This document shows, piece after piece, positions 1-11,640 of a stretch of DNA of 64,000 bases. The stretch's first letter is position 1, and each line of letters starts with the position of its first letter. The stretch is from Cololabis saira (lineage: Eukaryota > Chordata > Actinopteri > Beloniformes > Belonidae). The stretch is taken from positions 5,141,769 through 5,205,768 of the forward strand of contig NC_084610.1 in NCBI RefSeq assembly GCF_033807715.1, written 5' to 3'. The notes beneath the pieces were generated by a model that was given only the letters and a program-made list of their open reading frames with translations, made no database searches and was not told the origin of the DNA. Position numbers and translations under genes: made by a program.

Positions 1-229
1 GGACAGCCGGCCTGCTGCTAGTGAGCGAACACTACCAGAGGCGAGTCTCGGCAGACTCCAAACCGCGATGCAGAAAGTCGACCGCTTGACCTTGAGCTGC
101 AGCCTGCAGCCGTCACCACGCACCCCTGGCTGGCCTGTGCCGTCCCAGACGCTGGCCGGGGGCTGAGAGTCCATTACCCCACCAGTGATGCACATTTTTA
201 CTCTTTTTCCTATATGAATGTACAGATAC
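1..229. other. GC-rich left edge, possible partial exon
   Basis: The first about 170 bases are GC- and CpG-rich, unlike the AT-rich sequence that follows. Frame 2 is open from the window edge to a TGA at 164-166, and frame 3 is open to a TGA at 87-89. Either could be the tail of a coding exon entering from outside the window, but neither translation resembles a family I know. It could equally be part of a GC-rich repeat. Confidence 0.15.
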
Positions 230-345
230 TAGGAATGGGCGATATTTTACCGTTCACGATAAACCGTCAAAAAAATTCCCCACGGTAAGAATTTGTCATC
301 TCGCGATAAAAAACGATAAATTCCCGTTGATGACGTTTTTGTGTA

Positions 346-388
346 AAGCTGATTTATGGTTCTGTGTTAAATCGATGCACAACGTTAC
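346..388 (+). mobile_element. Decayed Harbinger-MITE fragment
   Basis: The stretch beginning AGCTGATTTATGGTTC resembles the terminus AGGCTGATTTATGGTTCC of the MITE at 2642-2755, and it follows a TAA. Only the left half is left, and the microsatellite starts directly after it. The assignment rests on this short similarity. Confidence 0.4.
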
Positions 389-389
389 A

Positions 390-735
<346 letters not shown>

Positions 736-1025
736 TTCCCGTTGATGAGGTTTTTGTGTAACAAACATGGTAGATCCGAGTCATTCCAGTTTTGCAGTAA
801 AGGTGGACTCATTTAATTGGTTTTTATCAATTTAATTGGTGTAGTTTAGTAGTATTTAGTATTCTTTTAGAGCAGTGATTTGGGGGCTCCAAAGACTGAA
901 TGTGGAGATAGATTTATAGTTACAAAGGTGGAGTTGAATTGGTATTCTTTTTTTTTTATCGGGATAAATGCCAAAAATGATCGTGATACATTTTTTAGTC
1001 CATACCGCCCATCCCTAACAGATAC

Positions 1026-1960
1026 ACGTATCTGTTTTTGGCCAAGGCGGAATCCTGGTCAGAATTTTACTTGCCTTTATAGAAATACCATAAATCACAC
1101 CAGTGGGACATTTCCACAATATAATAAGTCAGGTTGGAAACTATATTCTTTATTACCCGCTTGGTAATACGTGATTATCCGCTGAGCTTATCTTTTGTTA
1201 TAAATCCTTTCCCACAGAGGTGTGCCCTGCAATTTCACCTCTTCTTAATCGAAGGTTTGGATAAATGCTCTCACAGAGGAGCTGGCACAGCAGCTGCAAG
1301 CAACATTTTCTGCAGCACTTTTCCCACAATGCAAATAAAACTTCAATTTTAAGGGGTGTAGGCAGAAGGTAAAGTAGAGAAAAACCTTTCGTGAACCCCT
1401 CCTACCATCATTACCCTCTCCAAGTGGGCACGATGCATTTCTGGCCCAAGGCGAACGGCCCGACAGCAGAGATAAAGAACATTCTGGGCTCTGACATGCT
1501 ACCATGGTGCCATCTGTGGCGGCGCTAAAAATACACGCAGTCTGGTGTCTCCGTACCAGTCAACTGTTGAGTAGACGGGGGGAGACACAAGGGAGGTGAC
1601 AGACAGATACAACCTCGGATGATTCGAGAGCAAGCAGAAAGAAAGCGGAGACGACTGATGCGTGGCAGAGGAAGATAAGACAATGAATAAAAATAAAAGA
1701 GAAGAAATGGAGATAGAGGGAATGTGCTCCCGTGCTTGGTGTAATCTGTCGCAGGAATGCAGCCTGAGCATGAACACACAGTCCGACACCGTAAACCTGA
1801 GATGATCCAGTACAGGAACAACAGGTACAGGACGTAGACAATGGCTTTGCAAAGCATCTTTTACTGTTAAACAAAAAAGAAAAGGAAGAAAGTGTTACTA
1901 AAGACAAACACGTTTAGGGTCATCGTCATGCTGGAAGACATGTCTCGGTCTCAGTCTTAA
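1026..1960. other. No gene or clear repeat seen
   Basis: Mixed-composition intergenic or intronic DNA. Open frames are short, overlap on both strands and carry no recognisable domain. No terminal inverted repeats or tandem repeats were found here. Confidence 0.5.
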
Positions 1961-2567
1961 GCCGGGCAGACACTGTGTGATTGTCGGCTCGTTTTGAACC
2001 GATTTTCCAGTCGTGCAACAATTTTTCGGGCCAGATTTCGACCCAATCGTTGGTCGTGCCTCGTGCAGTAAACGTGGGGTAACGACGAGAGAGTAACACC
2101 TCACAACGATAGATTAACATCTCACCACGAGAGATTAACACCTCACGACGAGAGATTAACACCTCACGACGAGAGATTAACACCTCACAACGATAGATTA
2201 ACATCTCACCACGAGAGATTAACACCTCACGACGAGAGAGTAACACCTCACGACGAGAGATTAACACCTCACAACGATAGATTAACATCTCACCACGAGA
2301 GATTAACACCTCACGACGAGCTCCCGATCACGAATCGTGTGCTCGCAAGAAAATCAAACGTGTTTGAAATCCTGGTCGCTCCTCGTGAAGGAATCGCACA
2401 GTTGAAGCAGCTACGACCTGATTGGACTCATTCTTTCACAGAGAGCATGCGCAATCTCTGATGTCATGTCAAAAACTATTATTTGCAGTTTAAAGTGTTG
2501 CAAATTCACATTACAAATCATGTTTTAATAGCAGAAAAAAAGGCCGCATTTCCCACGTCTGCCCAGC
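1961..2567. mobile_element. Probable DNA-transposon relic carrying a minisatellite
   Basis: The left end GCCGGGCAGACAC and right end CCACGTCTGCCCAGC are imperfect inverted repeats. The segments around TCGTGC and the reversed right part (GAATCGTGTGCTCGC, then CGATTCCTTCACGAGGAGCG when read reversed) give it a partly palindromic layout. I recall similar repeats as common in teleosts. No target duplication is clear, so family and exact ends are uncertain. Confidence 0.5.
2083..2322. repeat. 21-bp minisatellite, about 11 units
   Basis: The unit ATTAACACCTCACGACGAGAG is repeated in tandem. Variants alternate in order: ACAACGATAG, then ACATCTCACCACGAGAG, then one or two consensus units. This makes a higher-order pattern of three to four units. 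Because 21 is a multiple of three, the minus strand reads as a heptapeptide repeat in a 127-residue open frame, which I treat as an artefact. Confidence 0.93.
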
Positions 2568-2641
2568 CAATCCCTTGTCCAATCACGACGTTGTCTAATC
2601 TTTTTTCATTTATCGCCACACAGAATGGCACAAATTGCTAA

Positions 2642-2755
2642 AGGCTGATTTATGGTTCCGCGTTACACCAACGCAGAGCCTACGGCGTCGGGTACGGCGG
2701 CGACGCGCACCGTACGGTTACGCCGTCGATTTAATGCGGAACCATAATTCAGGCT
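2642..2755. mobile_element. PIF/Harbinger-type MITE, copy 1
   Basis: The termini AGGCTGATTTATGG and CCATAATTCAGGCT are inverted repeats, flanked by TAA at 2639-2641 and 2756-2758. A 3-bp TWA duplication is typical of PIF/Harbinger. The 114-bp body is GC-rich and palindromic around CTACGGCGT/ACGCCGT motifs. Related copies lie at 28305-28446, about 52570-52656 and about 16795-16900. Confidence 0.75.
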
Positions 2756-2758
2756 TAA

Positions 2759-3302
2759 GGCAGCACGTTTGTTTTTGCTGAGCATCTTCGGTGTCTCCCA
2801 CTTCGGGGTTCCTCCTCTTCCACTTCTTTTTGACGTTGCAGTTCCAGTAACAGAAGTCCGACGTGAGAGATGGGGCTGAATCAAACGATTTAAAATATCG
2901 CAGTGTATGCCCAGCTTTAGTTCTCTAGAAAACTGAGCAGGAATCCCTTCAGACTTTGCCTGTAGTCGGCACCGTCCAACATGTGATGCTGCCACCTCCG
3001 CACCTCGCTGAGTGAATGTTGGGTTTGTTCCTGCCGTGGCCACAAAAACAGCTCAATTCATTCCACCCAACAGCTAGTTTACAGACAGGTGTTGGACACG
3101 TGGAGCCCAGAGTGAGGTAACATGTTTATGGCCTGGTTTCTGTCAGTGAACGAACAGGGGAACACGAGATAGCTGGAGAGAGAACGTCTCAAATGTTTGT
3201 GCCTTTTGGACGAGAGATGGATTATGGTCCATTATGAACCAACCAGAACCCTCAGGTCGTCATGGTTACACCTACTTTGGTATCCAGAATCAGAACCAAA
3301 CA
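2759..3302. other. No gene recognised
   Basis: A 126-residue minus-strand open frame covers 2663-3043, but it runs through the MITE and its product has no recognisable domain. No tandem or inverted repeat structure was seen. Confidence 0.45.
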
Positions 3303-3914
3303 CACTGACTACGTTTACATGCAGTCAAAATTTGGGTTATTGCTAATATTCCGGTTACTGAGACTTTCGGAATATTCTGTTTCCATGCGTGAGCAAACAG
3401 GGTTATCCCTGTATACATGGTAATTAAGATATCTGGATCAAACCAGCGACGCGTGGAGAACATCATGACGCAATTCCCGTCAATCCGTTTCTTCTTCCTG
3501 TATCCAAATTCAAAACAAATGCTGCTTTGCGCAACTTTTCGCTCACCTTCTTGTAAATCTCGCTCTCCCGGTACTTTCTACCGTCTACAAATGCCAAAAT
3601 GTTCATATCCTTCATTACATTTATGAAGTGATTAGTCTCCTCCTCACTCCAAAAGTGTGGCGTGGTCTGCCGTTTCTCCGTGTTTATAAGAACGTCCTGG
3701 ACTCAAAAGACCAGGATTCCTTGTGAACAGAGCATGTGCAGAAAACAAATTCCTCTTCCGTTTGATGGGGATATTCCGTTAGGCGTTTACATGACCCAAT
3801 ATTCGGGTTTTAAAAGGAGTAACCCAGGGGTCATATTAGGGTTTTTAAAAACCAGAATATGAGCAAATTCGGGTTATTCAAACGGTTATTGACTGCATGT
3901 AAACGCAGTCAGTG
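3303..3914. mobile_element. Non-autonomous DNA element, CGTTTACATGCAGTCAA ends
   Basis: About 26 bp at each end are inverted repeats: CACTGACTACGTTTACATG on the left, and its complement with one change on the right ending CGCAGTCAGTG. The interior repeats TTCGGGTTATT/AATATTCCGG motifs in both orientations. No flanking duplication is clear. A shorter relative is at 60031-60116, and an element with similar ends is at 18813-19396. Confidence 0.7.
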
Positions 3915-3916
3915 AG

Positions 3917-4105
3917 GCAGCGTTCAGCTTTTCTGCTCTTCACCGGTGGAACAAACTCCCACAATGCATCAGGGCTGCTGAAACTCTCTTTAAATCTGTT
4001 TTATTCTTTTTTGACTTATGTCTTTCTTGAATTCTTTTACTTTAAAAATGAAGAAAACATTTTTGATGAATTTTCTTGTACATTAGATGTGCTACACAAA
4101 TAAAC
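3917..4105 (+). pseudogene. LINE (L2/Rex1-like) 3' end
   Basis: Frame 3917-4030 reads as a short C-terminus with the pattern FSFSALHRWNKLPQCIRAAE, followed by a stop. This matches the conserved end of L2/CR1/Rex1-type reverse transcriptases (aromatic-rich, W-N-x-L-P). It is followed by a short UTR ending GTGCTACACAAATAAACCTG, as in fish L2-like elements. The rest is missing, so this is a 5'-truncated relic. Confidence 0.6.
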
Positions 4106-4200
4106 CTGCCTTGCACAATCCTGTTCCCAAGATAAAAGTAGAAGATTTTATGTATTTACGTAGTTTTCGTTTTTTTGCAGAGCTTATTCTCACAGACTTC

Positions 4201-4577
4201 TACGGAAGAGTATTAGGACCATGCAGGAGAAAAAATATTTGAGAGGGGAAGATTTTTTTTATTGTGCACTTCGAGAAAAAAGTCGAAATGTCGAGAAAAA
4301 AGTCGAAATGTCGAGATTAATGTTGAAATACAATTTCAAGAATAAAGTCGAAATTTCGCCTTTTTTCTCAACATTTCAACTTTATTCATGAAATTTTTAC
4401 ATTTTTCTCAAGATTTCGACTTTTTTCTCGAAATTGTACTTCAACATTCATCTCGAATTTCGACTTTTTTCTCGACATTTCGACTTTTTTCTCGAAGTGC
4501 ATAATGAAAAAAAAATCTTCCTCCTCTAAAATATTATTTTTATTTTTTCTCCTGCCTGGCCCTAAAACTCTTCCGTA
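4201..4577. mobile_element. Foldback element with GTCGAAATGTC satellite, copy 1
   Basis: Both ends are long inverted repeats (TACGGAAGAGTATTAGG... and ...CCTAAAACTCTTCCGTA). The inversion continues through AGGAGAAAAA, GCACTTCGAG and a tandem of about 20-bp units GAGAAAAAAGTCGAAATGTC, so nearly the whole element could fold on itself. GACTTC occurs directly on both sides (4195-4200, 4578-4583). A larger copy is at 31310-31871. It encodes nothing. Confidence 0.75.
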
Positions 4578-4583
4578 GACTTC

Positions 4584-5594
4584 CGGGGTCAGTGATAATT
4601 AAGGAAATACTACCGTACACGTTCCTGCACTAATCGGCCTTTCAACTAGCGAGGAACCAGCCGTGGTGAACAGAACATGGTTCTCGTTGCTGTCCCTGCT
4701 GTCCTGAGGGCGTGCACTAAACCAGAAGCAAAGAGAAGAAGAAGCTGCTGCAACAGGCTTCGTCGGGTGGGTTTGAAAGTCATTGTTATGCCACTGGGAA
4801 GTTCCCTTTGTAGTTGTGGAGCTAAACGAGATCTCTGTTCGAGGAAATGAAGCAACAGAGGTTTGTTTGATACGCTGCTCGTGCTCGTTAGTATAAACTA
4901 ACTTGTTCCCTAAACCAAAACTGGAAGTGACGGTCTTTCCTTGCAGCCTGCCCAGCCATAATATTTATTTTCCTCTTTGCCACAAAGCATTAGTCTGGTT
5001 CCTCTGGTTTCCGCTTTCATTTCCAAGGGCAATACAGAAGAAACTGCCTCTGAACACCACTGGACAGAGCTGTGACCAGTCAGAAGAACAAACAATGTGA
5101 GGAAGGCAAAGTGACGAACAAAAGACAGCACAAGACATCCAAAATGGTGTGCTGGGGAGAAGGGCCGCTGTCGTTGATTTTGCAGTTAAATACTTGTTGA
5201 TCCAAGGTGTAATTAACCTTGCTGCAACCATCCATGACATTTGGAATAAGAGACGCTCCTGCATGGTCATCACATAAAGCCTGGCCCTGCCCTGCTGTGA
5301 TTGGTTCCTCACATTAAATACTGGTGGAAATGGCTGGGAAGGGGAGGGATACCAGACCTATTTTGAGAGAGAGAGTTTTCGTGAAGTGAATGAGTTGGCC
5401 AGGCTATTTCCCCTCTTGATAAGTAAAGAAAAACGTTTTTGTTGATAATTACAATGGCAATCCGCTATTGTTTGGCCGAAATGTTGATATTCCAGTGATG
5501 ACAACCATGACATGAGTTAGTTTTCCCAGAGATTTGAAACATGCATAAAGAAGGTATCGCCTGCTTCCCATGGATGCACTAGCTACTTTCTTCA
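4584..5594. other. No gene recognised
   Basis: Unique-looking sequence. Short overlapping open frames on both strands (for example 4965-5312 minus) have no domain signature, and no repeat termini were found. Confidence 0.45.
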
Positions 5595-5876
5595 TTCTAC
5601 ATTTTTTTTCTCTCAAACATATTTTTATTGATTTTTCCCACAATAGCAGATGCACATACAAACCCATGGCACAACTGTGTACTCATGCATCCAAGCCCCC
5701 ATTTTACCCCTCCCACCACCCCCCCACATATCCCACTCATTCTACTTTCTTTACTTTTTGTGCGTGTGTATTCCATCATTATTGCATTTAACATTGTGTT
5801 TCTCTTGTGTTTCATTGGTAGGCTTTCCTGGACTAATTCAGTCGTCTTTGACGCCTGTTTCTTGTGTTCTCAGACC
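5595..5876 (-). mobile_element. Possible L1-like LINE 3' UTR
   Basis: On the minus strand this segment ends in an A-rich tail (AAAAATCAATAAAAATATG, then GAGAGAAAAAAAATG), as the 3' ends of fish L1-like elements do. It is cut by the hAT insertion beginning at 5877. No coding part remains, so the call rests on the tail alone. Confidence 0.35.
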
Positions 5877-6939
5877 CAAGGGGTAGGTTTGGTCTCAACA
5901 TTGGTAGGGACGATATAACAGCATAACCTGCATGTTCACTTTATGCTGGGGACGGGACATTAATAAGACCAAACAGATTGGGTGAACGGGGGTCAGGGCT
6001 ACATTTGTCACGAATATGAACCTAATTAATTGATAGGCTAAATGATCAATGCAAAATAAATCTGTATTGACTTATACTAACTTTCATGTGTATTGGTTCA
6101 CCTGATACACGGTTCGATTCAAACTTTTGTTTTCAAAAACTACTAAAGAAACATTTTGAAAACTTCCAGAATATTCCAGGATTTTATTAGCAATTTAAAT
6201 TGCAATATTTGAAGATAACTTCAATTATATTAACAAATACAATAAATGTATTAAGTGTAGTTATTAATAATCTCTTAACTATCCAGAATGCAAAAACTAA
6301 ACATTTGTCTTAAGACCACTCAACATTGTCTGTCTAAATAAATAAATTAAATATAACTGAAAAAACAAAAATAAATAAAAATGGAACCTTCCTTCAGGTT
6401 AAACACTACTGCTTTTGTCCACAAGCACAGCCAAACTCAACAAAAAAATGAAAGCTCCTTTGGGCTGCTTTAAGACCACATAAATAAAATACAAATGAAA
6501 ATTGGGAAGAAGCGGGTAAACCTCTTTCTTATCTATTTTTGTCCTTCACCACAGGAGTAATACATTGCTTTAATTGGTTGTCTCTTTCACCTTCTTCTCC
6601 CTTATTTTCATCTCTAAAATGCATCAGTGGGTTGAGCAATTATGGAAAAAAGTCATCAGCCAATCAAAGGTGCGTCTGAGGGAAAAAAAATGGACCGGCA
6701 AATTCAGCAAGTGAAGAGGGGTGAATGTAAGTCTGAACATAATGAAAATAATTCACTTAATAATGGTAGGGTCAATTCTATCCTTACAACATTTGGGAAG
6801 ACAATCTAAATTACCTATATATCTGAACTCATTATATAATGCAAATAAAGTTGCTTAAAAGTTGGTGGGGACAATTTGAGCCCCCTGAAGAGTTGGTGGT
6901 GTTATGTCCCTACCGTCCCTATGCAAACCTACGCCCTTG
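5877..6939. mobile_element. Non-autonomous hAT-type element, 1.06 kb
   Basis: The termini CAAGGGGTAGGTTTG and CAAACCTACGCCCTTG are inverted repeats, continuing imperfectly as GGTAGGGACGATATAACA versus its complement near 6896-6920. Flanks CTCAGACC at 5869-5876 and 6940-6947 are a perfect 8-bp duplication. The interior is AT-rich with no open frame of note. It interrupts the possible LINE tail at 5595-5876. Confidence 0.82.
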
Positions 6940-6947
6940 CTCAGACC

Positions 6948-8627
6948 CCTAGGCAGCTGATGCAGACGGCCACCATTCATTCTTCCGACTAACAGGGAGC
7001 TGTTGCTCTCCACTGTCGCCTTGTGATTGCTCAGAATGAGGAACTGCACTGAAGTAAAGATATCATGCAAATCGTTGGGTTCCTTTACTTTTATGATTTA
7101 GCGTTGTATGAACTTAGAATTAAGTGTAGTTGGTATAAATTGGATGATGAATTGGACTGTAATGGATGATAAATGGATTGTGTCAAATGGATCTGAATGG
7201 GACTGTATTTAACTTACATCCATACAGATTATTAAATGCAAATCATTGGAGCAGTTTTGATGATTTTTCTCTTCTATGAAAAATGATGTGGGGAATGTGT
7301 TTTTACAAGCTGCTATGGAAAAGGGTTTGCACATTTGAAGGGATTTAAGGGTCATTATTGCCGACTACCTTACTACAAAGAGGATACAAGATAATAAGGC
7401 TCAGCTCTTTAAAGATGCAGCCAGTCCAAGCTAATTTTTCTCAAGATGAAATGGCTGGAGACAACAAAGCTCATTATGGTCAGTGCTCAGTTTTACAACG
7501 GCTCCCTTTCCTTCTCATCCTCCCACAACATCCCAGCTCTTCATAAAATTGAGTTATGAAAATTTGATCAGGGTCTTAATCCAAAAAGTGCTCGTCACTT
7601 CTTGTACTTCAACAGCAATCTGTGTGATGGGGAGCAGGCTAATTAAGCAGGCCGTTGGTGTACAGATTAAAGTAGCTGTGGCAGACTGAGGCTGTTTCCA
7701 CTGTCAACGTTCTCATCACGCCCGTCCCGGGGAGGGTTTCCACCCACGCACGCACACTCGGCTCACGCTGGCTCGACAGTGCTTCTGTCATAGCTGTGAA
7801 AACGGTTTGTGGTGAATGATTAAAGGGGTCAACCCCCGACTTTCAGCCACAATTTAGACAATCACAGCACATGTCGTCAGGGGAAGTGTGTTGCAGTTCC
7901 GAGACCGGCCACTAGGTGGAGTCCTTGTAATTGATTTGGCCCTACCCTGCTCTGCATGAACCTGGTTTGCTCATCACTTCCATGACTGTAGAAAGTGATT
8001 TTGTTCTTTGAAAAAGATTTGAACTCTTTGCTTGCAGAAACTATACCCCTCCCTCCTATTTCCACAAGTCCAGCAAACTGCTCCCCTTGCATACTCAAGC
8101 TGAGTGCCTGCTCTCCCCCCTGACGCTTGATGCTCAGCAACTGGGACTGTTTAGCTTTCCTAATTAGAGAGCAAATGCTAAGCACTTACACAGCCTCCCT
8201 GAGTGGACTTAATACGCCGTATTTTCATTAAAAACAGGCCCTACTCGGTGGTGCATGACTTACCCCCACTTGGAGAAACTGCAGTCCTGGCTAACGTGAG
8301 CGCCGTGTCACCAGTCCTCCATCCTTCCATCCTTCCATTCCTCCTATATCCCCCCCAGGAAGGTCCTGGATAAGGAGGGAAAGGTTCAGGCAGGAATGTA
8401 GGAATTCAAATTAAGATTCTGTGCTGTCCAGCAACCTCCCACTGCTCCTTATAACATCCAGACACACACAAGCCAGAGGATATACCGAGCCTAACAAAGG
8501 TAAAAAAAGACAGAAGGAAAGGGCGAGCCCAAACCACAGAAAAAAAGACATTTGGAAGGTAAACCTGTGAATGGAGACAAATACATTCAGGTACTTTCAG
8601 CAGGCCATCAAAGATGATTGAAGGACA
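6948..8627. other. No gene recognised
   Basis: Mixed sequence with short CCATCCTT runs near 8320-8345. Open frames such as 7877-8185 (minus) and 8406-8630 (minus) have no known domain. Nothing convincingly repetitive was seen by eye. Confidence 0.4.
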
Positions 8628-9004
8628 CACTGCAAAAAGTCTTACCAGGAATATTTGTCTTATTTATAGTTAAAATGTCTAATTTTTAGTCATTACACTT
8701 AAAACAAGAGTCATTACCAGAAAAATAACTTGTTATTTGACAATTTTCACCTGTTTCAAGTAAATTTTCACTTGAAATAAGTAGAAAAATCTGCCAGTGG
8801 GACAAGATTTATCTTTTCACTACAAGCAAAAAAATATTTTTCTGCTTATTTTAAGTGAAAATCTACTTGAAACAGGTGGAAATTGTTGTTTTTTCCAGTG
8901 ATGAGTCTTGTTTTAAGTATAATGAGATTTTTTTGACTAAAAATTAGACATTTGAACTAGAAATAAGACAAATATTCTTGTTAAGATTTTGAGTTTTTGC
9001 AGTG
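8628..9004. mobile_element. Palindromic MITE with CACTGCAAAAA ends
   Basis: It starts CACTGCAAAAAGTCTTA and ends TTTTTGCAGTG. The two halves are near-complete inverted copies (for example CTTGAAATAAGTAGAAAAAT against its complement, and CACCTGTTTCAAGTAAAT against ATTTACTTGAAACAGGTG-like sequence). No 8-bp duplication is readable in the flanks. A partial relative lies at 44726-44890. It encodes no protein. Confidence 0.7.
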
Positions 9005-9604
9005 CAGTTGGACCAAATATAAATGACTCTGCAAGAAAAAGAAAAAAAAAACATCAAAAAGTCTTAAAAGTTGCTCGACCGCAGTTGTCAACAATGTGTC
9101 AAATTGAAACTTGACATTCACTGCTGTGAGTGAGAAAAATATTTCACACATTTTCAGAAAAAAAAAAGTAAAAATCCCAACTAGGAACGGGTCCAAATAT
9201 TGTGGAGTAGCTCCAGCAGGTTCGCATGCAAACGTTGGCTGATTAGCATAAAAACAAAGATTCCCATCTGGGAAAAGTGACAAATCTGATAGCTCCACTT
9301 TCACTGGTGGTGGCAGAACACCATTCTTATCTCAGAGCGTCAAATCCGGCTGTTTCTGGAAGCTCGGGTGCTGAGACAGTTCACTGAAATGGTACCAGTT
9401 TAAGGCCAAATGAGGGAACAATCCTGTGTTATCTGGCAGAGCTGGCTCTTATCTACCGATCTCTGCCCCGGAAACGGTTGCCAGATTGGTTTTTAGATGT
9501 GCCGATATACGGTATGTGAGTTTAGAACAGGTGTATTTTGGCAGATTTAGACCCAAAATTGGCTATGTGTGAAAAACAGTGAGCTAAAGTATGACACTCT
9601 TTCA
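9005..9604. other. No gene recognised
   Basis: A-rich stretches near 9040 and 9160, otherwise featureless. The 107-residue minus frame at 8981-9304 is Phe-rich because of A tracts on the plus strand and is not credible as a gene. Confidence 0.4.
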
Positions 9605-9612
9605 TCTACTGC

Positions 9613-10322
9613 AGGAGGTGTCTTCAGTATTCACATTCATTACTCAGGTAGAAGTATAGATACTACAGTTTAAAAATACTCCAGTAGAAGTTGAAGTATC
9701 ACCTCAAGTTTTTTACTCAAGTAAAAGTATAAAAGTACTGGTTTCAAAACTACTTAAAGTATAAAAGTAAAAGTAATGTAAGTGGGAAAAAGTCATAAGG
9801 GACAAAAGCCATTGAAAATGAATGCATCTTAGTATAATGCAAATATATTAAAGAAGCATATATGTGTACTATTGAGCATTAACATGTGTTTCAGAGAGCA
9901 GGAGATATGATGACTAGTTGCCTATAAGTATTGTAATGGTGCAAAAAGTCAAACTTCAGAGGCATGTTATCATTTATCCTAACCTTTATTGGAATGTACA
10001 TCCAAGTTTAGTTGCAGGAATCGGAGGGAACGGATGTAAGAACAAAACTGGACAAGAACATCTGAAACAACCACAACCAAATTCACTCTATCCGGATGGA
10101 GCAATTTAACTGGATAGTTTTTTTTAAAGGCCAAAATGAAATAGAGTAACAAGGCTGTTTTTAAAATGTAAGGAGTAAAAAGTACAGATAATTGCGTGAA
10201 AATGTAAGGAGTAAAAGTAAAAAGTCGTCTGAAAAATAATTACTCCAGTGAAGTATAGATAACCAAAATTTCTACTTAAGTAAGGTAACGAAGTATTTGT
10301 ACTTCGTTACTTGACACCTCTG
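9613..10322. mobile_element. Non-autonomous hAT-type element (GAGGTGTCAA family), copy 1
   Basis: The right end CTTGACACCTCTG is the inverse of the left AGGAGGTGTC (the left tip has mutated from the CAGAGGTGTC seen in copy 2). TCTACTGC is duplicated at 9605-9612 and 10323-10330. The interior has many repeats of AAAGTAAAAGTA. Copy 2 (60759-61469) is close to it along its length, and a third partial copy is at 62242-62591. Confidence 0.8.
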
Positions 10323-10330
10323 TCTACTGC

Positions 10331-11500
10331 ACACAACATATCCTAGCATTTCTGCCTTGCTGTGGTTGATTATTATGAATATTAAACAGATTGAAATAGT
10401 TCTTTTGACGCAAGAGAACATCATGACAAAAATGTAATTTTAATGTAAGATGTGTTATAAGAATAATGGAAGCAGATTACAAAAATGCAAATGATCACTT
10501 ATCCATGATCAGCATTTGCACCTGCATTCACCCCAGAACACACGGCGAGGCTGCACCGACTTGTGCAGAGTCACACACTCAAACTTCCCTCATCTTGAAA
10601 GACTGATGGTGCGATTTGGAAGCGATGCACGATTCTCATTGCCTCCACCTCCCTCCCTCTCATCCTCTGCAGAGCTGAAGTTCTTGCCTTCCCGCAGGGA
10701 AGCAGGCTCAGATGCTTAGGCTAACAGTCGGTTAACAGGTAGAACTACCTGGAACCCCTCTGTGAGTTAGGACGCACGCTGAGCGCGTCTCATCACTCAA
10801 AATCACATTAGCCCGCCGCTCCTGAAATCATCACAGCGAAAGGGAGGGAAAATATCAAAGGCTGTTTACTTGTGTTTTACTGGGTTGAATTAGAGGTGCA
10901 AGTCATAGTAAAGTGTTTTTATGCTGAACAGCCACACTGGAAATAAAAATGTAAGTCTGATTTGATTGCAGTGAGGGAAACCTACTGCATTTAAATGATC
11001 TGTTTCAATCACTTTTGTCTGTTCAGCCACAGCATCTGCACACGGAGCTCGTTCTGGGAGGTAAAAATATGAAAGGCATCACAAAATGTAGCTTTTATGT
11101 AGCTGAGGTTTTATGCTCGAGCTTTGTGTTGTTTGAAAATGTTATTTATTGAAGACTTTGTCTACCCAACCATGACACATCTGTTTGAGCCACTCTCTTT
11201 GGATGCAGGAACACTGACTTTTTTGCTGGCCACTGGCTTCTAAATGTGTTGTTGAGGTGTAATTAGCACCCTTTTTGATTTATGTGTCATCAACACTGTA
11301 CTGGCACGTTCCTTCATCCTATCCCGTCCCTTACACTGAAGCTACACCTTCGCTTGGTTTGTTGTGGTTGCACAACAGTCGCTCTGCTGAGAATGTTTTG
11401 TTTTATTTTCCTTTTGTATTGCCTTCCTTTTTTCTCTAGTGGAGTATTTATATGGAAATAGTGTATAATATTTACTGTATTGGGTGCAAAGGGAGCTATT
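10331..11500. other. No gene recognised
   Basis: Intergenic or intronic sequence without clear repeats. Frame 10516-10719 (plus) and similar frames have no known domain. Confidence 0.4.
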
Positions 11501-11640
11501 GATGCCCTGCAATGGATCAGCGACCTGTCCAGGGTATTTCTCTGTGTTTCACCTGTAGAGAGATTGGGTGGGGTCCAGCAGCCCCCTGTGACCATTAAAA
11601 TGATTTAACTGGTAATAGATAATGGATAGATTAATATTTA
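11500..11640 (+). mobile_element. Interspersed-repeat 3' tail, RTE-like
   Basis: The wording CCCTGCAATGGATCAGCGAC followed by CTGTCCAGGG, GGGTCCAGCAGCCCCCTGTG and then a TAATAGATAATGGATAG tail matches a 3' tail very common in fish genomes. I recall it as being attached to LINE/RTE-type elements. Only the tail is present, so the family is uncertain. Confidence 0.4.

Noticed and set aside
2083..2322. CRISPR-like direct repeats
   Set aside because: Units are contiguous with no unique spacers. This is a eukaryotic minisatellite, and nothing else suggests a prokaryote.
4260..4500. Rho-independent-style terminators from strong hairpins
   Set aside because: The hairpin potential comes from inverted satellite arms of a eukaryotic foldback element, not from terminators.
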